Made by a program: the position numbers and the translations under genes. A stretch of DNA of 64,000 bases, taken from Alphaproteobacteria bacterium. Its GTDB lineage: Bacteria > Pseudomonadota > Alphaproteobacteria > Sphingomonadales > Emcibacteraceae. Below are positions 44,141-53,722 of this stretch, in pieces; position 1 is the first letter of the stretch, and every line of letters begins with the position of its first letter. Under the pieces are notes generated by a model. The model worked only from the letters and a program-made list of their open reading frames with translations. It did not search any database and was not told the DNA's origin. Location of the stretch: assembly GCA_030428615.1 (NCBI GenBank), contig JAUIDN010000001.1, positions 124,001 to 188,000 of the forward strand, read 5' to 3'.

Positions 44141-44742
44141 TGGCATATTTTGGAGTGTGCTTTATAAATGACATGCATACGAGAATGCTCTTGAATGCAG
44201 CCATAATGATTTGCGATCCAGATGAAAAATTACCAGCACACATTACTGTTTCCGGCCCTCATGAAAGTGAGCCTAAATATTTGCCTGACTTACCGAGTGT
44301 TGAGGGACAAAAAGTTTCTGTTTTGGGTTTGGGGAGATTCAGATCAGACCGTCAAGCTACTGTGTTTCTTCATTGTGGCTTCCCATCAATTAGGGAAGTA
44401 TGGAGAAAAAAACATTTTGGATTCAATCCTCATATCACATTGTATGATGGCGGGGACTTTATATTTAGTGATAAATTATTTAATAAACTTATTAAAGAAC
44501 GCCTATTCTTCAATTTCACATCTTCTGATGTAAGGATACGGCAAAGCATAAAGGGGCAAAAAAGATTAGAATTGGCTTTGGAGATGGATTTCAACTACAT
44601 AAAAAAAACAACGGGTATTGATGTTAGTCTTAGTAAAATTAAAAAACTTAACGAAATTCAAAGGATTTCTTATACTACAAAACTGTTAAGAAACTTAGCC
44701 GAGAGAGCCAGAGAGTCTATTTTTGCTAACGAACAACACTAA
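44140..44742 (+). CDS. 2H phosphoesterase superfamily protein, AT-rich
   Basis: The frame from ATG 44140 gives 200 residues; a TTG three bases earlier is an alternative. Two HxT motifs, H34-T36 (LPAHITVSGP) and H98-T100 (NPHITLYDG), are the hallmark of the 2H family, which includes 2'-5' RNA ligase-like, cyclic nucleotide phosphodiesterase and anti-CBASS Acb1 enzymes. The C-terminal third is lysine-rich and helical. Its ATG shares a base with the stop of the nucleotidyltransferase, so both are translated together; both are AT-rich. The chemistry suggests making and breaking of a phosphodiester, but the substrate is unknown. Confidence 0.78.
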   Translation: MAYFGVCFINDMHTRMLLNAAIMICDPDEKLPAHITVSGPHESEPKYLPDLPSVEGQKVSVLGLGRFRSDRQATVFLHCGFPSIREVWRKKHFGFNPHITLYDGGDFIFSDKLFNKLIKERLFFNFTSSDVRIRQSIKGQKRLELALEMDFNYIKKTTGIDVSLSKIKKLNEIQRISYTTKLLRNLAERARESIFANEQH

Positions 44743-44763
44743 ACCTCTAGCAGGTCTTCTCCA

Positions 44764-45957
44764 TCACCGTTGCTTGACCCTCACGCCATCATCAACATCG
44801 CTGCCGGGGTGGATGATGATCTGGTCCCCTTCGGACAGGCCGCCGGTGATTTCGACCGTCTGTTCATTCATGCGGCCGACATCGACCTGTTTGCGCACGG
44901 CGACACCATCAACCACCTGAAACGCGTTCCAGTTTCCTTCAAACCGGAACAGGGCGCTGATCGGCACATAAAGCACGTCCGTCGCCTGATCAACGATAAT
45001 GGACGCTTCAACCCGAAACGCATCACCAAGCCCGCGCCATTTTTCCTTGCCGTCAATGAAATCAAGATAGATATTGACCCGCTGTTCCTCAACCCCCAGG
45101 GCGGAAATTTTGGTAAAGCCCGATGGGGCCACTACCCGGACCTGCGCGCGGATGTCATCCGACCCGCCCCAGCGTTTAATCAGGGCAGTATCACCCGCAT
45201 TGACCCGCACCGCATCGCGCGAAAGCATTTCAATCACGATTTCAAGCTGCTCCGGATCGCCCAGCTCAACGATCGGGGTGCCGGCGGGGATCACCCCTTC
45301 CGATTTATGCAATATCCGCAGTACCTTCCCCGAAATGGGCGCGCGAACAACAAGCGTGCTTTCATCGTCGGTATTTGTTGTCCCGGGTTGAACAATGCGG
45401 GCTTTTGCCGCCGCAAGGGTGCTTTCCGCGACCTCCATCCCGGATTTGGCGGTATTGAGTTCCGTTTCACGCAGCCGGACAAGCAATTCCGCCTGCTCCA
45501 ATCGGGCGATGGATACATTGCCGTTATCATAAAGGCGTTTTGTGCGTTCAAGTTCCGATTTGGCAAAGGCCAGTTCCGCTTCTGCGCGTTCAAGCTTCGC
45601 CACTTCAAAACCAAGGGCCGCCTGCGCGCCCTGAATATCGGCCTGCGCCTGAATTTCCGTGCGGCTATCGACAAAACGCGGGTCGGCCGGACGCATGTTG
45701 GCGATGACCGTTTCGCCGGCAACAACCGTATCGCCCTGCTCCGCTTCAATTCGCGTGACGCGGCCTTCGATCGGGGAATAGACCACGTAAATATCGTGGA
45801 TTTTGGTTTTTCCTTCACCCTCAAGCGTGACAAGCACATCGCCGCGTTTCACCGTGTCCATATCCACCAGCGCCGGGTTCGGGATCAGCGCATAAACAAG
45901 AAGCGCCACGGCAAATAACCCAAGTCCAATTTTTATATACAGCTTTATTTTTTTCAC
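44764..45957 (-). CDS. Periplasmic adaptor (HlyD/MacA-type) of an ABC exporter
   Basis: The 397-residue protein has an N-terminal membrane anchor (LYIKIGLGLFAVALLVYALI), a lipoyl-like half (VYSPIEGRVTRIEAEQGDTV), a long helical hairpin rich in Ala, Glu and Leu (about 100-190), the second lipoyl half (VRAPISGKVLRILHKSEGV), and beta-barrel and membrane-proximal domains. It is the last gene of a three-gene unit with the permease (20 bases) and ATPase. It converges on the 2H phosphoesterase gene. Confidence 0.9.
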   Translation of the reverse strand: MKKIKLYIKIGLGLFAVALLVYALIPNPALVDMDTVKRGDVLVTLEGEGKTKIHDIYVVYSPIEGRVTRIEAEQGDTVVAGETVIANMRPADPRFVDSRTEIQAQADIQGAQAALGFEVAKLERAEAELAFAKSELERTKRLYDNGNVSIARLEQAELLVRLRETELNTAKSGMEVAESTLAAAKARIVQPGTTNTDDESTLVVRAPISGKVLRILHKSEGVIPAGTPIVELGDPEQLEIVIEMLSRDAVRVNAGDTALIKRWGGSDDIRAQVRVVAPSGFTKISALGVEEQRVNIYLDFIDGKEKWRGLGDAFRVEASIIVDQATDVLYVPISALFRFEGNWNAFQVVDGVAVRKQVDVGRMNEQTVEITGGLSEGDQIIIHPGSDVDDGVRVKQR

Positions 45958-45977
45958 TTTTCTTTCCTTTTCGGGGG

Positions 45978-48362
45978 TTATTCCACACCCTTTTGCGCTG
46001 TTACAAGATCAATATTGTCTACCTGCCGCCATACAAGATAAAATGAAAGCAGCACACTTAAAAGAACGATGATGACGGCATAGGCATATGTATCATTATT
46101 AATCACAAACGGCATCCGGAACAGTTCGGTATCAAGGCTTGCGACCATGCCCGCGACAAGGCCGTATCCGATCAGCATCCCCATCGGGATTGCGACAAAA
46201 ACAACAATCGCCAGCTCCCCGAACAGGATATAGGCCACTTCCCCCTTGGTCAGGCCAAGCACACGTAAAGACGCCAGCTCGCGTGAGCGTTCGGAAAATG
46301 CGATCCGCGCCGTATTATAAATCACTCCAAATGCAATAAAGCCGGCAAAGACAATATAAACCGCCATCATACGCATCATGTTTTCATCCATTATGGTTTC
46401 AAATATTTCACGCATTTTTGTCATGATCGTCATGCCGATGATTGATGGGACCAGCTTGATGTTCCTGTATAACGGGCCGGTCCAGTTCGGGTCGATCTTG
46501 AGCGCTGCACCGGTTATCACCGGTCCTTCATTCAGCAGGCTGTTGATTTTCTCAATATCCATATAGGCGCCGATCCCCAGAAATTCATCATAAATGGCCG
46601 AAACCGTTAAATTAAGTTCCGGGCGTCGTTCTTCAAGCACATCCGCCTTGATAATATCGCCTACCTGTGCCCCCAGCAGCTCCGCAAGTTTTCTCGACAG
46701 CACAAACCCGCCACCGGAAATATCAACGGGGTTTAAATCCGCCCCCAGAATACGATGAAGATCAGGGTCAGGTATGATACCGGTAATGCCTGTTCGTTTG
46801 TTTAAATGACCATGTGACAATTTAACCGGAACATCCCGGAGCGGCTCAACCCGGAGCACACCGGGCATGGCGCGGATCTCCTCAAGCGCGCTTTTGTGGC
46901 GCGGCTCAACGAATGACAAAAACACATCTTCCCGGTTGCCCATATCATATTGTACGTTCATCATATAATTCAAACTGTCGGTCATGCTGTTGGCAAAAAT
47001 CAATATCGACAGCGCAAAGCCCACACCGATTGATGAAAGAAGCGCCCGTATGGGGCGCCGCTCCACCTGCCGCAGGACAATACGTGATAAGAATGAGAAA
47101 AATTTATCGATGTCAAGCCGCTCAAGAAGCGTCTCACGAAATTCTGTCGGCGCTTCGGGCCGCATCGCTTCGGCGGGTGGCAGTGACGCCGCCTGTTTCA
47201 TCGCAATCCACGTGCCCGCAGTGGCCGCCGCCGCACTGAAAGCCACCGACAGGATCATCACATCAACGGAATAGGTGTATTTAAGATCGGGAAAACGGTA
47301 ATATTCACCATAAAGATTTAAAAGCCCCGTTCCAAGCCACGCCCCGGCCGTCAATCCGATAATGCTACCCAATGTGACAATCACCATCACCATGCGCAGA
47401 TAATGAAAGGCAATTTCAGTTTCATTATACCCCACCGCCTTAAGCATACCGATCTGCACCCGCTGCGTCGCAACCTGCCGGGTCATGACCACATTGACAA
47501 GAAACGCCGCCACACAAAGGAAAATGATCGGCGTGATGGTGCCAGTCGTCGTTAACTGATCCAGTTCACTTTGGACGAACCAGTTTGACATCTGTTCCGA
47601 CCGGTCATATGAAATCAGGCCGCCATAGGGTTTCAGAATCGTATCGACCCGTGATTTTACCTCATCCAGATCGGCACCGCGGCTTAATCGCAGCGCCACA
47701 TCATTAAACGCACCGTCCATATCAACCGCTGCTTCCAGCGCACGTCGGCTCATCCAGAAAACACCAAAACGTTTGTCGTCGGGAAACAGCGCTCCGGGCG
47801 CCATCGAAAGGACATATTCGGGACTCAGCACCACACCGACAATTTTAAGTGATCTTTTGTGGCCATTAACAACCATATCCACACTATCTCCCAGAACAAA
47901 ATCATGGGCGATGACGAATGGTTCACCGGCAAGAATGGCGTCTTCCTCATCCGGGCGCAGCATTCGTCCCTGTAACAGATGCAGTTTATTTAAAATCGGC
48001 TCGCGGCTGTCGGGAACGGACAAAATCCGTCCGGTTGCCGGTTCATCCATCCCGTCAACCTGTATGGTGGCACCGAATGTGACACGGGTCTCGACCTGTG
48101 CAACACCATTAATCTCCTGAATTTGTTCCTTCACATCTTCCGGTACGCGCTTGGCGCTTGCCCAGACGTCCGCAAATTCGGACCGGTCATAATATATGTC
48201 CCGACCCAATTCCAGACTGTCAATCACACCGAATGACAATACGAAACTTGAAATCCCCGATGCCATTACGAAGATAATCGCAACCAGCTGCCCCTTGATA
48301 TTCCACAGATCACGAAGCAGTTTACGGTTTAATGCTGTAATCACGTGTCTCATGATCACCAC
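45978..48362 (-). CDS. ABC exporter permease with two FtsX/MacB domains
   Basis: The 794-residue protein has an N-terminal helix, a large periplasmic domain, an FtsX block of three helices (about 280-400), then a second helix, periplasmic domain and FtsX block (about 670-790), as in the large DevC/LolE-like permeases. Examples are [20 protein letters not shown] and [30 protein letters not shown]. It would form the mechanotransmitting core with the ATPase coded upstream (7-base overlap). The substrate (lipid, peptide or drug) is unknown. Confidence 0.9.
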   Translation of the reverse strand: MVIMRHVITALNRKLLRDLWNIKGQLVAIIFVMASGISSFVLSFGVIDSLELGRDIYYDRSEFADVWASAKRVPEDVKEQIQEINGVAQVETRVTFGATIQVDGMDEPATGRILSVPDSREPILNKLHLLQGRMLRPDEEDAILAGEPFVIAHDFVLGDSVDMVVNGHKRSLKIVGVVLSPEYVLSMAPGALFPDDKRFGVFWMSRRALEAAVDMDGAFNDVALRLSRGADLDEVKSRVDTILKPYGGLISYDRSEQMSNWFVQSELDQLTTTGTITPIIFLCVAAFLVNVVMTRQVATQRVQIGMLKAVGYNETEIAFHYLRMVMVIVTLGSIIGLTAGAWLGTGLLNLYGEYYRFPDLKYTYSVDVMILSVAFSAAAATAGTWIAMKQAASLPPAEAMRPEAPTEFRETLLERLDIDKFFSFLSRIVLRQVERRPIRALLSSIGVGFALSILIFANSMTDSLNYMMNVQYDMGNREDVFLSFVEPRHKSALEEIRAMPGVLRVEPLRDVPVKLSHGHLNKRTGITGIIPDPDLHRILGADLNPVDISGGGFVLSRKLAELLGAQVGDIIKADVLEERRPELNLTVSAIYDEFLGIGAYMDIEKINSLLNEGPVITGAALKIDPNWTGPLYRNIKLVPSIIGMTIMTKMREIFETIMDENMMRMMAVYIVFAGFIAFGVIYNTARIAFSERSRELASLRVLGLTKGEVAYILFGELAIVVFVAIPMGMLIGYGLVAGMVASLDTELFRMPFVINNDTYAYAVIIVLLSVLLSFYLVWRQVDNIDLVTAQKGVE

Positions 48363-49081
48363 CCGATCTCGTTAACGGGTTTCGGATGTTCGTTGACGAC
48401 GACATCCTCCACCTTTCCATCAGCAAAATAAATCACCCTGTCGGCGACATCGGCAATTGAAACATTATGGGTGATAATAATCGTCGTGGTCCCGTATGTA
48501 CGGTTCACATTTTGCAACGCTTCAAGCACCAGTATCCCCGTTTTACTGTCCAATGCCCCCGTCGGTTCATCACATAATAAAACTTCCGGCCGTTTGGCGA
48601 TCGCGCGGGCAATGGCCACCCTTTGCTGTTCGCCGCCTGAAAGCTGCGACGGAAAATGATTGAGCCGCTCTTTGAGATTAACCGCCGCCAAGGCTTCTTT
48701 CGCGGGCATGGGATCACGGGCGATATCGGTAATCAGCTCCACATTTTCCAGTGCCGTCAGGCTCGGGACAAGATTATAGCTTTGAAATACAAACCCGACA
48801 TTTTCCCGCCTGAAATAGGTCAGTTCCTTATCGGTCATATCCGCCAGCGCCGCGCCCTTAAAATGAACGTCCCCCGATGTGGGCTGATCCAAGCCGCCGA
48901 TGATATTAAGAAAAGTCGATTTGCCGGACCCCGACGGGCCAAGCAGGACAATAAGCTCCCCCTTGGGGATTTCCATCGTCACACCGCGAAGCGCATGCAC
49001 AACCGCCTCCCCAACCCCATACTGCTTGGTGATTTCATCAGTCCTGAAAACAATATGTTCCTGCGCGACCTGATCCAACAT
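48356..49081 (-). CDS. ABC exporter ATPase, MacB/LolD type
   Basis: The 241-residue protein has Walker [10 protein letters not shown], the Q-loop [12 protein letters not shown], the signature [14 protein letters not shown], Walker [14 protein letters not shown] and the H-loop IIITHN. The [10 protein letters not shown] pattern is normal for MacB/LolD ATPases. First gene of the exporter operon; an FNR-like site lies upstream. Confidence 0.95.
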   Translation of the reverse strand: MLDQVAQEHIVFRTDEITKQYGVGEAVVHALRGVTMEIPKGELIVLLGPSGSGKSTFLNIIGGLDQPTSGDVHFKGAALADMTDKELTYFRRENVGFVFQSYNLVPSLTALENVELITDIARDPMPAKEALAAVNLKERLNHFPSQLSGGEQQRVAIARAIAKRPEVLLCDEPTGALDSKTGILVLEALQNVNRTYGTTTIIITHNVSIADVADRVIYFADGKVEDVVVNEHPKPVNEIGW

Positions 49082-49153
49082 ATGCGCTTAAAACCTCCCG
49101 AGTGTTCTCATACCACATTATCCTAAAATTAATCTCCGAAAAGCACAAATACA

Positions 49154-49167
49154 TTGATGTGCGTCAA
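49154..49167. promoter_or_regulatory. FNR/FixK-like site between the ABC exporter and DUF2059 genes
   Basis: TTGATGTGCGTCAA fits TTGAT-N4-ATCAA with one mismatch. It is 73 bases before the exporter ATPase start on one side and 42 before the DUF2059 start on the other. Confidence 0.4.
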
Positions 49168-49208
49168 TATTACATAAAATCACGATAGCGATTCTCATAA
49201 CGCTTGTA

Positions 49209-49754
49209 ATGAATCCCGGATCATCTATGCTTTATCATCTTTTTTATTTCTTTCGGGGATTTTTTTTGACCAGATTAAATATATTTCTCAGCCTCATCAT
49301 CATGACATTTCACTCAATCGCCTTCGCTGAAGAAAGCGCTGAAGCTGCCGTGGAAAGACTGTTTGAACTCGCCGGCGTTGAAAGCGTTCTTGACCAATCC
49401 ATGGCACAAATGATGGATATTCAGATACAGGCAAATCCGCAACTCGAACCCTTTAAAGCGACGATTATGAAATTTTTGAGAAAATATGTCAGTTACGAAA
49501 GCATCAAACCTGAAATGGTCAAGCTGTACACAGATAATTTCACAGCCGCTGAAATAACCGAAATTGTCGCCTTTTATGAAACACCCACCGGTCAAAAAGC
49601 GATGCGTAAAATGCCTGAACTCATGCAACAGGGGTCATTAATCGGCCTTAGGCGTGTTCAGGAAAACACTGCGGAACTGCAGGATATGCTTATGGAAGAT
49701 GCTGCCAGGATTGCTGCGGAAAAAGAAGAAACCCCAACAGCAGAACCTGACTAA
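49209..49754 (+). CDS. DUF2059 domain-containing exported protein
   Basis: The 181-residue protein has a signal peptide or anchor (FLSLIIMTFHSIAFA) and a helical DUF2059 domain, with EAAVERLFELAGVESVLDQS and LYTDNFTAAEITEIVAFYET near residues 107-126 and GQKAMRKMPELMQQG. Its function is unknown; it is a small, usually periplasmic helical protein. Its stop codon overlaps that of the convergent ornithine-cyclodeaminase-like gene. Confidence 0.88.
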   Translation: MNPGSSMLYHLFYFFRGFFLTRLNIFLSLIIMTFHSIAFAEESAEAAVERLFELAGVESVLDQSMAQMMDIQIQANPQLEPFKATIMKFLRKYVSYESIKPEMVKLYTDNFTAAEITEIVAFYETPTGQKAMRKMPELMQQGSLIGLRRVQENTAELQDMLMEDAARIAAEKEETPTAEPD

Positions 49755-50686
49755 AGGCACGCCAGATAAACCGCTTCTGCGATCTTAATGTCCTGAACCG
49801 CCACACCGGTAAGATCAGCAATCGTGATCTGATCTTCTGACGTGCGGCCCACACCCTTTTCGATAATAGTGCCAAGCTCAACAAGATCCCCATCGGTGAT
49901 CTTCCCTGCCTCCCTCGCTTTGTGGATTTCACCGCGTGTCTGGCTTTGATCAATGCTATCCGAAACCACAAGGTCCGCACGTGCCAGTATTTCCACATCC
50001 AGTTCCTGTTTTTCCACTGTGTCTGACCCCATTGCTGTAATATGGGTGCCGGGCCGGATCATATCCGCCGCAATCAGCGGCGCATGAGAAGGCGTTGTCG
50101 TGACAATCAGATTACAGGTCGCGCATAACTCCGCCATATCCATTGTTGCCGTTACCGTAAAACCACCCGCGCGCATTTCGTTTCTGTATGCGACCAGTTT
50201 TTCAGCATCCCGGCCCCAGACAACAATATTACGGCAATCGGTCACGGTGCGCAGATATTCGACCTGAAGGCGTGCCTGAACGCCTGTGCCAACCACACCA
50301 ATGGCGCTAATAGTTTTCGGCGCCAGATATTTTGCCGCAATCGCACCGGCAATGGCGGTTCTGATGTCCGTTAAAATACATTCGTCGTGCAAGACGGCAA
50401 TGACCTCCCCGGTATTTTGCGATGATAAAACCATCATGCCATTGCTGGTGGGAAGACCAATTTTCGGATTGCCGTAAAAACCGGACGCTATTTTGATCAC
50501 GTAATAATCTTCGCCTTTTATGCATCCATATTTGATATGCACTTCCCCCTTGTCCATCAAAAGCTCCCCGATGGGGGGAACAATGCATTTTCCTGCTGAA
50601 TATTCCCTGAAACCCTGTTCTATCGCCGGGATCGGATCAAGGGTTGGTAGAATTTTCTCAATTTCTGCGCGGCTGATAACTTTCAT
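49751..50686 (-). CDS. Ornithine cyclodeaminase/mu-crystallin family protein
   Basis: The 311-residue protein has the family pattern with a Rossmann fold: AIGVVGTGVQARLQVEYLRTV (about residues 127-147), IVTTTPSHAPLI, and an N-terminal VHIKYGCIKGEDYYVIKIAS region with the substrate-site Arg/Lys. Members include ornithine cyclodeaminase, alanine dehydrogenase and ketimine reductase; the key Asp for ornithine binding cannot be judged with confidence. It diverges from the TonB-like gene with only about 30 bases between starts. Confidence 0.9.
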   Translation of the reverse strand: MKVISRAEIEKILPTLDPIPAIEQGFREYSAGKCIVPPIGELLMDKGEVHIKYGCIKGEDYYVIKIASGFYGNPKIGLPTSNGMMVLSSQNTGEVIAVLHDECILTDIRTAIAGAIAAKYLAPKTISAIGVVGTGVQARLQVEYLRTVTDCRNIVVWGRDAEKLVAYRNEMRAGGFTVTATMDMAELCATCNLIVTTTPSHAPLIAADMIRPGTHITAMGSDTVEKQELDVEILARADLVVSDSIDQSQTRGEIHKAREAGKITDGDLVELGTIIEKGVGRTSEDQITIADLTGVAVQDIKIAEAVYLACL

Positions 50687-50715
50687 GTTTGTCCTGTTGT
50701 TTGAAGCTGGAATAA

Positions 50716-51111
50716 ATGTCGTTAAAACGTTATGATATATTCATGCGAAACACCATGAAATTTTTAGCCCTCATGATGGTTCTGGCAACTGCCGCCCCGT
50801 TAATGGCGCAGGAAAACCCTTACGGTGACCGCCTGATCAATATCGGTAAACCGATCCATTATGTTATGCCGACCTTCCCCGAAGGCGTCAGCCCAAGCAG
50901 CCAGAAGGTCCGGCTTCGATTTACAGTTACCGAAACCGGCACGGTTGACCCGGACAGCATTGAAGTCATCGAAACCAGTGATGTCAGGTACAATCAAAAT
51001 GCCATTGATGCCCTTTCGCAATATCGCTACAAGCCGCGCATAGTGAACGGCGAAGCGGTCCCCACCCCCAACAGCCGCATCCTGATTGAATGGCGGGTTA
51101 CTGTTCGCTAG
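50716..51111 (+). CDS. TonB C-terminal-domain energy transducer-like protein
   Basis: The 131-residue protein has a signal peptide or N-terminal helix (MKFLALMMVLATAAPLMAQ within it) and a TonB_C domain with PTFPEGVSPSSQKVRLRFTV and ALSQYRYKPRIVNGEAVPT. The proline-rich periplasmic spacer of true TonB is missing, so it is a short stand-alone domain. Alternative starts lie at 50743 and 50755; 50716 is kept because CTGGAA precedes it. No ExbB/ExbD genes are nearby. Confidence 0.82.
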   Translation: MSLKRYDIFMRNTMKFLALMMVLATAAPLMAQENPYGDRLINIGKPIHYVMPTFPEGVSPSSQKVRLRFTVTETGTVDPDSIEVIETSDVRYNQNAIDALSQYRYKPRIVNGEAVPTPNSRILIEWRVTVR

Positions 51112-51876
51112 TCACGGTATTAAAAAATACTCTTTATTCTGTGGCTTATTAAATTCAATTTCAAGCAACTCAGATGTCTGCATGACCCTATTTGCCCTTA
51201 TGTCAATCACTGCCCCAGCAAAAGAACGCATAATGCCATTGACGTTTCGATAATCCCTATTTGTTGAAACACTAAGTATTTTTGTCGGATCTACATCAAC
51301 GTGAAGTGCACTTTCATCCATTGTGGCGTATCTCAGAAAGGTTTTCATATCAAAAAATTGCCTTTCAACCTTGTTGGACGGGCTGGTAACATCTATGGCA
51401 TAGTATTTTTTTCCCATTAATTCCTGAATACCCAGAAACTCTATTTCGTAGTCCAATTCCGGCAATTCATGGAGCGAATAAACATTTGAATGAATTGATT
51501 TTTGCAACGCGGCCTTCCCCGCGTCGCTCAGTGGTTCAATAGGTTCCCCCTCTCCGTCCTGCTGCCAACCATCATTCGCTGATGATAGCGCTTCGGTAAA
51601 AACCCGGTTGCCATCCACGTAAATATCAACTCGCATCTGACCATCACGGTTGGCTCGGTAAAGTCCATTTAACGGAATGCCGTCTTTTGTGATCGGATTG
51701 ATATCTTCCGTAATAATTACCTTTGTTTCGATGCTATAAAGACTTTCAAGCGATGCCGCCCCACCCATGGCTGCGGTGTGCTTTTTAAGAAAGTCATCAT
51801 ATGATATTTCACTTTGTTGCGCGCATGCGGTCAATGTGAAGATTAAAAATAGTAATGTGGTATATATTTTAACCAT
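51112..51876 (-). CDS. LolA-fold-like lipoprotein
   Basis: The 254-residue protein has a lipoprotein signal with lipobox LTAC (MVKIYTTLLFLIFTLTACAQ), then KKHTAAMGGAASLESLYSIE and a beta-rich remainder with KYYAIDVTSPSNKVERQFFD and SVSTNRDYRNVNG. Members with this pattern look like outer-membrane lipoprotein-sorting or peptidase-linked domains. The function is unknown; the LytTR gene lies about 130 bases upstream on the same strand. Confidence 0.8.
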   Translation of the reverse strand: MVKIYTTLLFLIFTLTACAQQSEISYDDFLKKHTAAMGGAASLESLYSIETKVIITEDINPITKDGIPLNGLYRANRDGQMRVDIYVDGNRVFTEALSSANDGWQQDGEGEPIEPLSDAGKAALQKSIHSNVYSLHELPELDYEIEFLGIQELMGKKYYAIDVTSPSNKVERQFFDMKTFLRYATMDESALHVDVDPTKILSVSTNRDYRNVNGIMRSFAGAVIDIRANRVMQTSELLEIEFNKPQNKEYFLIP

Positions 51877-52003
51877 GCTGAGAACCCTTGTCTGATTGGT
51901 GACAGACCGGAAAATGAAAAAAAATGACTGAACTTACAAGGGTCGTGCGACAAACCGGACAGATAAGTGGCAGGGTGGCATATTCACGGGTTAAAACGGA
52001 CGC

Positions 52004-52765
52004 TTATATCTGTGCAAGTCTTGCCCTGACCGTAGCGGCATAGGTACGGCTGGCCTTAACGCTGTTATTATTTTTTAGAATGATTTGATATTCACCCTTC
52101 GATTCCGGGCTAAGCGCTTTAACGTGGCTAAGATTGACGATTATTGAACGATGGGTCTGAATAAAATCAGGGTGGTCAAGCTTATGCGCAAATGATGTCA
52201 GGGTCGTACGGTTTAAATAGCTGGTTTGCCGGGTGTACACTTCCACATAATCACCCGCCGCTTTCACGTGAGTAATATCGTCAATATTCACAGGGACAAT
52301 CACGTTATTTTTTTCCAGCATCAAACGTTTGTTCGCGGTGGCACTGTTTTTTGTTTCAACGCGCAAAATGGACCGATCAATATGGAGGTAGCCCAAGCCC
52401 CAAAGATTATAAATCAGGGTATAATTAAAAATACCCGCGGTTATTTCTTTCAGGCCGAGTTCACTAAAAGCCATGCCGCTTTGCATAAAAGTAATGGGAT
52501 TTATCGCCGCGGTGCAGACAACAGCCATTACGGAGCAGGAACAAATAACAGCTAGCCAGCGGTAAAGCATTTTAAGGTTCGCATATTTTTTAAACAGCAA
52601 AATCAGAACAAAGCTGCTAATAAACCCGGCAGCAGGGTAATAGGTGTTCCGGACAAGCGCGACCCAGAAATCGAGATGCGTCAATCCACCCACAAAAAGG
52701 TAACACCCCATCATAGTCCAGAAACCACACTGGAAAGCCCAGAAATATTTCGGCTGGTCGCTCAA
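52004..52765 (-). CDS. Membrane-anchored LytTR-family DNA-binding protein
   Basis: The 253-residue protein has about four hydrophobic segments in its N-terminal 145 residues (GFWTMMGCYLFVGGLTHL, AAGFISSFVLILLF, WLAVICSCSVMAVVCTAA) and a C-terminal LytTR domain (about 155-253: VNIDDITHVKAAGDYVEVYT, DFIQTHRSIIVNLSHVKALS, VKASRTYAATVRARL). LytTR domains bind DNA and often regulate neighbours. Here a membrane-tethered regulator would sense the envelope. Targets are unknown; the lipoprotein gene next to it is a candidate. Confidence 0.9.
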   Translation of the reverse strand: MSDQPKYFWAFQCGFWTMMGCYLFVGGLTHLDFWVALVRNTYYPAAGFISSFVLILLFKKYANLKMLYRWLAVICSCSVMAVVCTAAINPITFMQSGMAFSELGLKEITAGIFNYTLIYNLWGLGYLHIDRSILRVETKNSATANKRLMLEKNNVIVPVNIDDITHVKAAGDYVEVYTRQTSYLNRTTLTSFAHKLDHPDFIQTHRSIIVNLSHVKALSPESKGEYQIILKNNNSVKASRTYAATVRARLAQI

Positions 52766-52851
52766 GGGTTGCTGCTCCTAAAGAATTAATAGTTAGCGAT
52801 AATGGCATTAAATTCATATGATCGCAAGAAATGAAAAATCTGATTGATTTT

Positions 52852-52873
52852 TATTTTAGTTTAAACTAAAATA
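52852..52873. promoter_or_regulatory. Perfect palindrome at the start of the ArsR-type gene
   Basis: A 22-base perfect palindrome (half-site TATTTTAGTTT) ends 5 bases before the ATG at 52879 and takes the place of a usual Shine-Dalgarno site. Position and symmetry fit an ArsR-family operator for autorepression. Confidence 0.7.
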
Positions 52874-52878
52874 TCTTT

Positions 52879-53205
52879 ATGATGAATGAACTTTCCATAA
52901 TCGGTGAACCGCGTCGCCAGCGCATCTTAAAGCTTGTGTGGGACCGGGAACTGTCGGCGGGCGACATTGCAAATGACCTCTCTGATATTTCATTCGGGGC
53001 GGTATCACAGCATCTGGGCATTCTGGTGGATGGCGGACTGATTCGTGTCCGGCGCGAAGGACGGAGCCGGATTTACCGCGCAAACCGCGGCCGTATGGGT
53101 CCGCTTGAAACCTACCTGACCGCGTTCTGGGGCGAAAAACTTGACCGTCTTAAAACGCAGGCGGAAAAAATCGAACAGCTAACGAAACAGGAAAAAGACA
53201 CATGA
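52879..53205 (+). CDS. ArsR/SmtB-type transcriptional regulator
   Basis: The 108-residue protein has the winged-helix pattern of the ArsR family linked to SRPBCC genes: EPRRQRILKLVWDRELSAGDI, AVSQHLGILVDGGLIRVRREG, and a helical tail. Metal-binding cysteines (ELCVCDL type) are absent, so it is not a classical metal sensor. It overlaps the first SRPBCC gene by four bases, as in the common ArsR-AHSA1 pairs. Confidence 0.9.
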   Translation: MMNELSIIGEPRRQRILKLVWDRELSAGDIANDLSDISFGAVSQHLGILVDGGLIRVRREGRSRIYRANRGRMGPLETYLTAFWGEKLDRLKTQAEKIEQLTKQEKDT

Positions 53206-53681
53206 ATAACATCATATCCATAAAGGAATTCATAAAGACGGAAGAAGGGTCCTTCACCATTGAAATGTCAAAATTCATCAGCGCCAGCGCCGAAACAGTT
53301 TACGGCATTCTTTCCGATAAAGCGGGCCTTGAACAATTTATGGAATGCAAAATCGAAGGGGAACTTAAAACAGGTGCCCCGATAAAATTTATCTGGGAGC
53401 AATATGAAGTGGATGATGATGATTGCTCCGGTGTTAACGGCGGCGAGATTGTCAACATGATCCCAAACAAACTGCTTTCCTTCACGTGGGGGGACCCCAA
53501 CCCCGCCCGCAACCTGCCCTTGGGATCGACGTTGGTGGAATTTAAAATTACTCCCGAGGCGGATGGCTGCCGCGTCACCATTTGTCATTATGACCTGCCC
53601 AGTGAAAAAGAGGCTGACAATCACACAGGGGGGTGGAGCAAGTTTCTGGAACAGAATACAGGAACATGGTCATCACGATAA
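53202..53681 (+). CDS. SRPBCC (AHSA1-like) protein, copy 1
   Basis: The 159-residue protein has the START/Bet v1-like fold of AHSA1 relatives: EMSKFISASAETVYGILSD, GGEIVNMIPNKLLSFTWG, STLVEFKITPEADGCRVTIC and a C-terminal GGWSKFLEQ. Such proteins bind hydrophobic ligands or act in detoxification; no ligand is predictable. Coupled to the ArsR gene by a 4-base overlap; a paralogue follows after about 40 bases. Confidence 0.88.
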   Translation: MNNIISIKEFIKTEEGSFTIEMSKFISASAETVYGILSDKAGLEQFMECKIEGELKTGAPIKFIWEQYEVDDDDCSGVNGGEIVNMIPNKLLSFTWGDPNPARNLPLGSTLVEFKITPEADGCRVTICHYDLPSEKEADNHTGGWSKFLEQNTGTWSSR

Positions 53682-53722
53682 GCGAGAAATGAACATATAT
53701 CTAAATAAGGAATGAGGACAAG

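Noticed and set aside
43160-44742. Classical CBASS operon
   Set aside because: There is a nucleotidyltransferase but no recognisable effector (phospholipase, nuclease or membrane protein) and its core does not obviously match CD-NTases; kept as an unknown pair.
44770-45918. Long open frame (382 codons) on the plus strand opposite the HlyD-type adaptor
   Set aside because: It is the mirror of a gene with clear family motifs on the minus strand; its translation is Arg/His/Phe-rich with no recognisable domain.
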